Positions 49,801 through 60,400 of a stretch of 64,000 nt of DNA are shown here, in pieces; position 1 is the first letter of the stretch; each line of letters starts with the position of its first letter. The notes under the pieces were generated by a model that saw only the letters and a program-made list of their open reading frames with translations, was not told where the DNA came from and did not search any database. This DNA is from Montifringilla adamsi. Lineage: Eukaryota > Chordata > Aves > Passeriformes > Passeridae. The DNA lies in assembly GCA_017590115.1 (NCBI GenBank), contig JAGGNK010007005.1, positions 523,175 to 587,174 of the forward strand, given 5' to 3'. A program made the position numbers and the translations under genes.

Positions 49801-51889
49801 AGAGTCACACACCTTTTACAAGGTCCACCTAGGATGAACACGAGGCAGAGGCCACAAGTCGCAGCATAGGCAATTTCAATCAGAAAAAAATGCACAGGGA
49901 AGAAGTTAAAATACTGTATTAAGCTCATAGCAATCTGATCTCATTTTTGATGTTGGACACACTAAGATTTTTTGATGTTAGACACACTAAGAGCAAAGGA
50001 TTTGACCAACTGAACTCCCGAAGTCCCTTAAGAATCACAGAATCATCATTCTAGTGTTGTATAAAAAGAGGTCATCTGTGACATTTGCCATCTCTGAGCA
50101 CAAAGGCCACAGAACTGTCCATGCCTGTAAGTGGCAAAATAATTTGTACAATTACAGCAGCTCCAGTATTGCAAGTTGAAACTAGGCAAACTCACATTAG
50201 CTATAAGATCAAGTTTACATTATCTCCATCAAATGGAATCTTTTAATATGATGTCTCTGCCTCACTAGAAGCAGGCTCCTGAAGCTGGCTACACAGATCC
50301 ACTCGTTCCTGACCTCCCTTGTCTTACTAAGCAAATCTTTGGTCTTAGATTGCCACTTAAATGTGTGAAAATATTGACACTGGAAAGGAGCAGCGCATTA
50401 TTCATCTGTAGCAGTCACCCGATTTTGCAGAAGTAGAAAACATGAGAATGCACACTGCCATGCATCAATAGCAGAAAAGAGCATATCTACTAACCTGCTT
50501 TGTACTCCAAGGAGCTCATGGGTCTGCTGATCCAATAGTAATGTTTCCAAAGCAGAGCAGTCACACACTGGTCTTTCTTGCCATACCTTATTATTTTTAG
50601 AGTACTCAAAGGTTGCGTGAACCAAGACTTTTGATGGAGAGAGAAGCAAAAAAAGAACAACAAAAAATAAATTATCCACTAATAAAGAAATAAGCCCATC
50701 CTTCATCCTACACAGTACATTCCAGGACTGTTAGTCAGTCACTGGCAATACACATGAAAAGTGACAAGTCTGCTCTGTTTGGGAACATGGATTTGCAGAC
50801 ATGCCCTGGTTTTTCACACTGCATAGCATGAGCTTAGTCTCTTCAGCTGAGGGAATAAAACACTCCAGCAGCAGTTAGTGTAGCAAAAAGACATGCAGCA
50901 AGAGGCCAGGCCTCAGACAGGCTCCTGCAAAGAGCTCAAAGGGATGCAACTCCTCCAGAAACACAGTCAAAATGCCAGGATTGTCCAGATACTGCAACAA
51001 CACAGCAGTCACCAAAACAAGTCCTGGTGCTTTGCTCGCTTCTCAGCTAGCCCTGGGCAAGACGTGAGGCATGGAATTCCAGAACAGTACAGCTTTACAA
51101 CTCCTGCTAGAGAGATTTCTTCTGACAACATCAATTGCTCACCAATGCGATAATATGAGATACTCACGTGGAGAGCTGGAATGTCTGGAATCCATCATAA
51201 GAATAATAAAGTATTTATAGTTTTGTAAACAATCACTCCCACAATGCCCCAATGGGGAACCAAACCTGCTGTCTTGGCAATGGTGCATTATAGAAAAGAG
51301 CCATCCAAATGCAAGAACGCCTCTTTCTAACTGTCTCCAACACTTGAAGAGGATGGATCGGATCTTCCTACTGAGCATTAGGCCACAGCCTCCTAAAGTC
51401 AGAAATGCAAAATACGTGGCTGGGACTGAGAGAACCAATAGATTAATTATTAGAAGTGGTATTAGAAATACGAAAAAAAAGCAGAATCTAGGCAAGGGCC
51501 TCAGCACATAACTGCATGCTACAAGCACTATAATTTCAGGCATGCATACCTGGATTGAGAAAATACTCCTTGGCCTTTGTCCAGGTTGGCCACATTAACC
51601 TGACACTGCCCTCAAGCTAGTAAGCCCTGCTGGGTTTGGCTCACAATTGACCTCCTTAAAAATGCAAACAGAGGAACCATCTGCACCTATTTGCACGGAT
51701 GTGGACATTAACAACCTGAACGCCAGTCTTAGAGATTCGTGTCTTTTGCATTAATTTTTAATTTACATTCTCAGGTCAGTCAAATATGGCAAGTGATGTG
51801 AATGGGAAAGAAACAGTGATTCCACAATTCTGTAAACAGCAACAGGTTGCTGTCTGTGTAGAGGAAACAGGGAAAACACGGGCCTAGGT

Positions 51890-52500
51890 GGGCCACTGCT
51901 CTAGACAGCATCCCTCGGATCACATCTCTGAAAGCAGCACTGTAGAGAAACGCTGGGGATTGCGGTGGACAACTGACCTAGGCCATCAATGCACCCTTGT
52001 GACAGAGGCCAGCAGCAGCATCCTGGGCTGCAGCAGGAGGAAGGTGATCCTTCCTCTCTACCAGGCATGGGGGAGGCCATGTCTGGAGTAATGTGTCCTG
52101 TTCCGGGCACCCCAGAACAAGAGGTGGGAACTTGTTGGAAAAAATTCAGTTGAGGACAACATAAATAATAAATAAACACAAATGAATAAATAAAAGGCTC
52201 GAGGAGAATCTTATCAAAGAACCACAGACTGGCTGAAGTTAGGAGGTCATTTGGTCTAAGCTCCCTACTCAAACAGAAGCTGTGCAGGTAGCTTCTGAAT
52301 ATCTCCAAGGATAGAGGCTTCACAACCTCCCGGGACAACCTGTGCCAGTGCTCAGTAAGCCACAGAGTGACTATTTTCTGATGATCAAGGTAATCACCTG
52401 TATGTCAGTTCATGTCACAACCTCTCATCCTTTCACCAGACACCACTGTAAAGAGCCTGGCTCTGCCTTCTCTGAGCCCTCCCTGAGAACAAAACCAGGA
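51890..52500. mobile_element. Two CR1 fragments in inverted arrangement
   Basis: A plus-strand CR1 fragment (about 51,890-52,200, with gaggccatgtctggagtaat and tgttccgggcaccccagaac) meets a minus-strand CR1 3' fragment (about 52,216-52,500, with accacagactggctgaagtt). The join is an AT-rich aataaata repeat. Confidence 0.75.
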
Positions 52501-53616
52501 ACAAGCATAACATGGCTTTTAAATTGTCCCAAAGCCAACAGCCTGCACAGAAGGCAGTGGCTGTCCTGTGCATTAGCCTCAAGGACTTGTGGCAAGAATA
52601 TCCTGGTGTTATACAATGCCAAACATGAAAGGACAGAGGTTATTCGTTGTTCCACTGCCTCACCCCAATAAAGCAAACAGTGCTTTCAGAGACAAGACTG
52701 GTGCTCTCCCAGGCTCACACTGGCATATGGATTCCCATCTCCGTAATGAACAGCAGGACACAAGGACCCTCACAGTGCTCAGGATGTGAGCCAGGATCCT
52801 TTACATCCTCTACTTTTACTCAGCATTCCTGTGACTAATGAACTTTTGCTGGGGAGACTTTGGAACTACAGATCAGCAGTGATCTGGAGGAGGCTCCCTT
52901 TCTCTGAAACACACATCCCTGACGCAAACAGTCAAAGCCCACTGCTAGTCTGCACAGCCTGCAGTAAGCAGCGCATTTCTATCCCTAGGTATCAGCCACA
53001 GCAAAGAAAGACTTGACAATGTTCTTCCCTAATTTACTATACTATAAATTTATTATACATAAATGGAGTTAATTCCTTGCATTTCCCTTCGTTTAAAATC
53101 ACACACGCATTAAAAGCACTGCTGCTGTTCACAAGCCCTGGGCCAAACTTCTCACGCTGTGCGGAGGGGTCCCAAGAAAAGCCGGGAGCGACGGGAAGCA
53201 CTAGAGCGCCGTGCTGGCTCCCGGAGCTTCAGTTCCTGCCGCCACGGGGATGGCGGGCAGCGCCGACGGGCCCCAGCAGCCCCGCAGATTTACCGGACCG
53301 GAAGCCTACGGCGGGCCCCGCGGAGCGCGAAGCTCCCCGCGTGGGGCTGCGCTCCCGGTACCTGGGGGCATCGCCGGCAGCGTCCCACCGGCGTGGGGGG
53401 GACTGGGCCGGGACGCAAAGCCCAGAGCGAGAGGAGAGGCCCCCCCCCCGGCCCACCGCCCCTTACGGCCCGGGCCCCGGGGAGCTGCCAACCCGTTCCG
53501 GCCCCGCATGGACACGAAAGGAGCCCGACCAGCGACTGCCGCCGAGAGCTGGGCGGCAGAGTCCGCGGTGCGGACAGGGCAGGCGGAGAGCACCCAGGGC
53601 GGGGGGAGGCACTGAC

Positions 53617-53780
53617 CTGCAGCACGGCGGGGGGGTCAGCACCGAGGGGAGGCTCTAACCCGCCGAGGAACTGCCGCCGAACCGCTCCACCGCGCCACCT
53701 CAGCACCGGAACGCGCCGCCGCCACTTCCGCCTCCGGCGGGGCCCCGCCCCCGGCGCAGAGATACCAATCAACTGCGGCG
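53617..53780 (-). other. GOLGB1: Probable noncoding first exon of GOLGB1 (5' limit approximate)
   Basis: A donor gctgcag|gtcagt lies at 53616/53617 within the CpG island. The first coding exon begins with only seven leader bases behind an acceptor, so an upstream noncoding exon is required and this is the best donor. The transcription start is not determined; the upper limit given is a guess bounded by the CCAAT boxes. Confidence 0.5.
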
Positions 53781-54060
53781 GATGAAAGATAGACGTGACG
53801 GCCAGGCAATCCCGACGGAGCAGCTGCCTCGGCGCCATGGTTGTCCTGCAACATGGCACAAAGTGACCAATCCCGAGGACGCTGTGGGTTCCCGCCCAAT
53901 AACAAGGCAGCGACCAATCAGCTGCGGCGTTTCGGGCCGGACAAGCGGTGTTGGTGAGACGGAGGCTCGCGCTGGCCGGTGTGCGACGGGAGAGGAGCAG
54001 GGGCCGCGGGGGCGGGGCCGCCGGGAGGCGGGCCGCCGGGGTCTCGGGGAGGCGGGGCCG

Positions 54061-54086
54061 NNNNNNNNNNNNNNNNNNNNNNNNNN
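54061..54086. other. Assembly gap (26 N)
   Basis: A run of 26 undetermined bases inside very GC-rich sequence (ggggcggggccg on both sides). The true length may differ. Similar flanks on each side suggest a collapsed short repeat. Confidence 0.98.
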
Positions 54087-54374
54087 CGCGGGGGCGGGGC
54101 CGCGCAGGCTCGCGCTGCCGCTCGTTCCGCGGCGGGCGGTGCCGGAGGCGGTGTCCGGTGGTTCGGTCGGAACGTCCCTTTAAGGATGATCCAGTCCCAC
54201 CCCCCTGCCATAGGCGCGTCTCACCAGGCCGGGGTGCTCCGAGCTCCGTTCAACCCGGCCTTGAGAGCTTCCGGAGGTGTGCAAGCCGAGGCTGCGCTCG
54301 TGCAAATGGGCACTGTTGTCCCTTGCTCTGGTACTACAGTTCTTGACATTAAAATATTTTTATATTCTGATAGG

Positions 54375-54660
54375 CTGCAATAAGGTCTCTCCGGAGCCTT
54401 CTGTTCTCCAGGCTGAACACCCCAGCTCTGCCAGCCCGTCTCCAGGGGAGCAGAGGAACTCCAGCCCTTGGAGCAGCTCCGTGGCCTCCTCTGCACCTGC
54501 TTCGGCAGCTCCAAATGTGTCTTGTTCTGAGGGTTCCAGGACGGGAGAATGCTCTGCAAGTGGGGGCTCACCTGAGTGGGGCAGAGGGACAGAATTCTCC
54601 CCCTCACCTGCTGCGTGTGCTGCTGGGGATGTGCGCACTGCCAGTCCCTGTCCAGTCTTG
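54375..54660 (-). mobile_element. CR1 LINE fragment just outside the GOLGB1 CpG island
   Basis: Minus-strand CR1 text: ttctgttctccaggctgaac, gagcagctccgtggcctcct and acgggagaatgctctgcaag. It marks the right border of the CpG island. Confidence 0.85.
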
Positions 54661-55564
54661 TTTTCCTTCTCAGAACTCTTGATCCATTCCCTTCCTGGTC
54701 TGTACTGGTACAGAGGTTGGCCCCAGCCAGAGGTGGGGCAAGATTTCAGGGGGCCTGAGCAGCACAGTGTCCTTGCCTCCTGGCCACCCTTACTGTGCAC
54801 GCAGATGCACTGTATTCCTATTTCTGATGGCACCAGTAGTGTGCCAGTGACCTGCTATGGCCACGGGCTCTGTCCCTACTTCACAAGGCCTCAGGACCAA
54901 AGCTTTCCAGGTGTGCTCTGAATTTTTCATGCTGTGCCTGCAGCTTTGTTCACTTTGTTCGCTTCACTTTGTTCACTTTAGCTGTGAGAGCAATTTCTCC
55001 AGATATCTATGGCTAATTTATTTTATTTATCTATCTTTGCGTGGTACAACCATGGGCTTATATTGGTAGTAATAGCAATCAGTTATTCTAGGTAGAATGA
55101 GATATTTGCAACTCTAACACGTACCTTTGTGAGTCTAAGTGGAAGAAAAGAGAGGGGAAAAAAAAAGAAAAAAGAAGATAAGATGAGGAAACCATTCACA
55201 AGAACTTCACATTTCTCCCAGTGAAGGACCCAGATGCTGACAACTTTCCATGACTCTCCCCTCCTCCTCTGCAAACATCCAAGTGAACCACAGATCTTAA
55301 TATCCAGAGGAGCAGCAGGCAGGTCAGCGTAACATCAGAGAAAGCACAGAAACAAAGTGCATGTGTTGCAATTTTAATTGGACTATTGCTACTAGTGCAG
55401 CTTTTTTCTTGTATATAAGTACTTGACCTATATTATTTTTCTTTGCTTTTCTGTAATTAGATGTAGATTTATTATGACTCTCAAATCAGACTGTTAAAAT
55501 TTCTATTGTACTAAAAATAAGTTTTGGCTTTAAATGTGTATGTTAAGTGGTGTGACTGATTCTC

Positions 55565-55930
55565 TATAGGGAAGGGCTAGGGCATCCAGAAGGATCTGGA
55601 CAGGCTAGAGAGAAGGGCCCATGCCAACCTCATGGAGTTTGACAAGGCCAGGTGCAATCCCCAGCACGGGTACGGGCTGAGTGATGAGTGAATTGGGAGC
55701 AGTCCTGTGGAGAAGGACTTGGGGGTCTTGGGGAATGCAAAACTGGATATGGGCTGGTAATGTGCACTCCCAGCCGATTGCAGCCTGATCTCCATCAAAA
55801 GTAGCAAGGGCAGCAAGGGAGCCTAGCCTCCAGTTACCTGCTTTAGGGGAAGGTGCTTCTGCCCACGGCAAGGGCTGTAATTAGATGATTTTTAAGGACT
55901 CTTCAACCAAAACTATTCTGTGATTCTGAA
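55565..55930 (+). mobile_element. CR1 LINE fragment
   Basis: CR1 landmarks: ccagaaggatctggacaggc, catggagtttgacaaggcca and gagaaggacttgggggtctt, with the 3' end actattctgtgattctga. Internal deletion before the 3' end. Confidence 0.88.
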
Positions 55931-57495
55931 GGTCCATCAATGGCAAACACAGAGAGAACGTGTGCTTAGACATCCAGCCTACCCAGCAGCTGCCTCTTGA
56001 TGCCTGGTCTCCCCAGCTGCTGGCACCTGGACATGCTGGAGCCTGCGAGGTGCACAACCCTGCCACAGCCACCAGTACAGATTCCATTGCACACAACGAC
56101 CTGCAAACGGACACATACACGGGTGCCTCTCGAGTGCATGTGATGGGGTGCTCAGGATGCAGAGAAACACAGACAGGTGGGTCACCCTCAACCCTACACC
56201 CTCAGTCTAATAGTCAGCTACTCCAGTGGTCTCACTAACAGAGACACACACACCTGTTTCATGAACTATTTGGCCTGTTTGCTGACTAGTCTGGCTTGAT
56301 ATTTACTAGTGATCATAGACTGACATGCTCTCACTCAATCCAGTTGTGGGCACTTAAATCCCCATGCACATACATGCCCAGAGCACAGCACTGTGCAGCC
56401 AGAAAATAAAAAAGGAGGTAGGAGTGTTAGAAGACAAGAAAGATTGTGATGACCAGGCCCAAGGCATGGATACACATTCATACTGATTAGGACCATCCTA
56501 CATGCAACCAGCCCCTTGCCTCCATTTTCTCATGCTTGTTCATTCACATGCCACCTAGACCCATCCCTTTCCCCACCTTCTTTTCCCCTCCTAAACATCC
56601 TGTTGTGAGTCTTGTCCCCAGATGCTCTTGCCCTGGACCACAGTGTTTTCCATGTCCCTAGGCAGTACACAGTTTGTAGAGTCCTCTGCAACCTCTCCTA
56701 CTGACTCATCATGATGGGTGCCACCTCTAGGCCCACGGGACTGGTGGCTCCCCTGCGACAGATTTAGAAGGAGCTGGGACAGGGCCTTTATTTCTCTTAC
56801 TGGGTAATTTGTGTTCCCCAGCCTATGGTTGTCTCTCTGCTCCTTCCCCTTTGTGCAGTTGAGCCTTTCATGGGTTGACTGCACTTCTGTGATGGTTCTT
56901 GGATTTGCCAAACCAGGGGATTATTTGTGTCCCCCTGCATTGTTCCTCTGTGCTCCTTATGTGTGCTTTTTCCCACATAACCTCACTCTTGTACTGGGCC
57001 ACTTCTGTAACACTTTCTGGTCCTACACACCCCGTTATTCAACATGTCTATTTGGGGAAACAGACTCTCAAATCCACTTAGAGGAGCAGATCTTTACTTA
57101 ACCTCACAGCCCACATCTTGTGGGCATTTCCTCTTATCTTCACATATAATTATATCAACATTAAAAATAGGATACCAAACCAATATAGCTCCCAATGCCA
57201 GTGTCTGATTAACCTTCTCACCCTTTCTGCTTTAGCTCCTAAAATAGCAGCGATTTGCTAGATTATCTTGCATCTCCTTTCCATTCTAAGAAGACTGTTT
57301 GTATCATTGAAACTTTCTGGTTTGTGGATCAGCCTCTAAGAAGATTAAAATTTATAATTGGCTTGCGGAAGGTTAGGTCCCTCACGTAACTGACATTGGT
57401 GTTGAGCATGGACAGGAGCAAACGGGCAGTGCTGTGAGAGCCACAGGAGGAAGAGGATCATTCCTGTAGCATCATCCTTGTGACCACAGATACAT

Positions 57496-60400
57496 ATGGG
57501 GAACAACAGCAGCTCCACCGTGGATGATCTACAAGCTGTTGAGATCCACCACTGGTACAAGAAATTCATGACGGAGTGTCCTTCTGGACAGCTGACAGAG
57601 CATGAATTTAAGCAGTTCTTTGGGCTTCGAGGGCTGGATCCAGAGGCCAATAAGTACATTGAGCAGATGTTCCGCACATTTGATATGAACAAGGTGAGTT
57701 CTCTGGCAAGGAATTAACTGTCTCATGCTGCTTAGAAGTGATCCAACTCCTGCATTTTCAGAGTCTTTGTCTTTCTCTTGCAAACATAAAGAACACAAAT
57801 ATTCTCTTGCAAACATTTTCTTTTGCAAACACTGGTGGGGAAAGCTGACAAGGGATGCTTATGTAAAGTAGCTAAATGTAAGGAGCAAATGAATGTGTAC
57901 AGGTAATAACATAGATTACATAAACATAAGTAAACCTGATTATCTAACTACCTTGAGCAAGTTCATCTTTGAATTTTGAAAATTCCTTATTGCCAATTAT
58001 TTGACTTGGCCTTGTTTAACTAGCAAAATGCTAATTTAATAATTCTTCTTACGTGTTCTTATTATTAAAAAATGTAGCTGTATGAGATCATGGAGACCAC
58101 AGGAATCAGACACAATAGAAATCCTTATAGTATTCACAGAGGAGTAATTTCCAGGTATTTGGCAGCTGAAATTAACACTGCATGAGCAGACAACTTCTGT
58201 GGCTCTCCTTGGTGCTGGTAGGTACAGAATGAAGCTGGAGTGAGGGGGTGGGCAGTGTTCCTCACTGTGATGGGTGACTGCTGGTAGAAAACAGTAGCCC
58301 CCATAATTTCTTTAAGCGTGCAATGGCCCTCACTTTTGCCTGCTTTTTATCCATATGTATTTCAGCCTATGCTTGCAGGCCTGTATTCTTAATGACAAAG
58401 AAATCTGGATTTATAGCATCCTGGGAAATTTCAGCTTTACTCTCTGTTCCAAGGTTCTGAAATGGAGTCAAGGAGGATCCAGTCACAGAGGCATGACAAC
58501 TAGGTGGGAAATCACAGTTACTTTTGAAGAAGGAAAGCTTAGGGACCAACAAAGAATGTTATTTTGGACATGTGAGACAGCATTAGGAGTTAAGGAATGG
58601 TTAGGAATGTTATAAAATTCTTAAGCAGAGCAGCAGACAGGCTCCATTAGGGTAGCTGCAGTCTTGTGGTGGATGTAATGACTGTAAATAGCTGTAGACC
58701 TCAGAGAATATCTTTTCTCATCCCAAAGTCCTCTGTGCCCAGGATGATAATAGTGATGAGAAACTGTTTCATAAGGTAAAGCAAAACCTTTGCAGCTTTT
58801 GCACAAGTCTTTCTTTCACTTCACGTCTCTCCCTTCTTGGGATGTTCAAGGAATTTAAAATTTATTCAAGGATGTTGTGCATTCTAGAGTTCTCCTGTGA
58901 GCCCTGTGCTAAGCAGTAAACAATGTTATAAGAAGGTTCTCAAATTCAAATTTGGTCAGAAAAGCTGTTGTTTAAATAAAGTGATAGTGATCTCAGGTAA
59001 AAGTGTGCAACTAGTGGTGATAGCCTACATCAGTTAATCTTAGTCTGTTAACAGTTAGTCACTTAATCTAAGATCCTTTCATGAACAAGGGCAAGGAGCA
59101 AGAGCACTCAGAGGAAAATCCACCCTGTCGTAATACAGACATGATGGATGGAATCTTCTGCCCTCTGGACCTTCAGATTTTGAAGACTTTGATGATGACA
59201 AAGAGGATAAATTTTCATTAGTCTTCTTTTATAAATTGCAATTGTAGCATTATAGAATGCTTTGTGTTGGAAGGGACCGTAAGGGTCATCTCATTCTACC
59301 ACCTTCCATGGGCAGGGACAACTGCCATTATCCCAGGTTGCTCCAAGCCCTGTCCAACCTGGCCTTGGACACTTCATGGGCCAGGGCCTCATCACCCCCG
59401 GAGTAAAAACTCCTTCCCACCACCATCCCAATCTCCCCTCCTCTAGATTTAATCCATTCCTCCTTGTCCTGTCATGGCCTGCCCATGCAAAAAGCCGCTC
59501 TCCCCCACTATTATAACCTGCTTCAGGCATGGCAAGGGGCACTGAGGTTTCCCTGGAGCCCTCTCCAGGCTGAAGAATGAATGTGAACAAGAATTGCACC
59601 AGAAACTGGTGTGGGAATGCCATGGGCAGTGACGTGCCCGAGGATGTCACTGCTGGTCTCTGGCTGTACTCAGGGGTCAAGTTGATGTGTTCCTCTGGTT
59701 TCAGAGGCTGCTCAGGGGCTGAGGTGACAACTGGCTCTGGTGCTGGACCAGCTCTTTCTTCTGGGCTCAGGCCCGTCTGGATCAGGATCCAGTTGTAGAA
59801 GTGCTGGGTGGAGGTGTAGATCCCGGGGTGCCTGGCTCTGTCACAGCCTCTTCCCCAGCTGTTCAATCCCACCAGCCAGTAGTAGTCAGCGTCATTGTCC
59901 TTGCAGACGAGGGGACCCCCACTGTCCCCCTGTGCCAGGAGAGATGGCTCAGGGACTGTGGGGGCTGCTGCCAGCCCCGGGGCTGGCTGCTCTGTCCTGG
60001 CCCTGGGTCTGGCTGCTCTCCCCCAGTCCCGGGGCTGGCTCCTCTCTCCCAATCCCTGCCAGGTCCACATTCCCGGCACATTCCCAGCACAGGTGGGGGC
60101 CTCTCCCATCTCTGCACACTGGGTCCCAGATGTGCAGAGGACAGATGTTCCAGGGTCACATCCACACTTTGGGTCTGCTGGGGCCGCTGGATGGGCTTTG
60201 TGGGCAGGAACAGGCCTTGGGGACAAGGGGACATCTGACAGGGACCCACAGGTGGGGAGGGAAGGGGTGGACTGCGGACAGGCTGTGCTGTGTGTGGAGG
60301 ATGAGGAGGTCCCTGCGCTGCCGGGGGCTCAGGGACTCATCACACGCTCATACCTGGCAGGTGTCAATGCCACCGTGTGGGTACCCAGCACACAGGTTGC

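Larger units (their letters stand above)
53150..54330. promoter_or_regulatory. GOLGB1: CpG-island promoter of GOLGB1 with four CCAAT boxes
   Basis: The region is strongly GC- and CpG-rich in contrast to its surroundings. CCAAT (NF-Y type) boxes on the plus strand lie at 53765-53769, 53867-53871, 53896-53900 and 53914-53918. A CRE-like gacgtgacg lies at 53792-53800. The outer two CCAAT boxes sit in near-identical contexts (ccaatcaactgcggcg and ccaatcagctgcggcg). It drives GOLGB1 leftward; a divergent transcript is possible, but I see no gene for it. Confidence 0.75.
54331..57495. other. Spacer between GOLGB1 promoter and GUCA1C
   Basis: Apart from two CR1 fragments I see no coding exon. The right part (56,250-57,490) would hold the GUCA1C promoter and 5' UTR. 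GATTAA cores at about 57,207 and 57,342 are loosely like CRX/OTX sites, which would fit a photoreceptor gene, but such cores are common by chance. Confidence 0.5.

Noticed and set aside
53077..54383. Several long frames on both strands in the CpG island.
   Set aside because: GC-rich sequence lacks stop codons. The frames contain CCAAT boxes and the N gap and are rich in Arg, Pro, Gly and Ala only.
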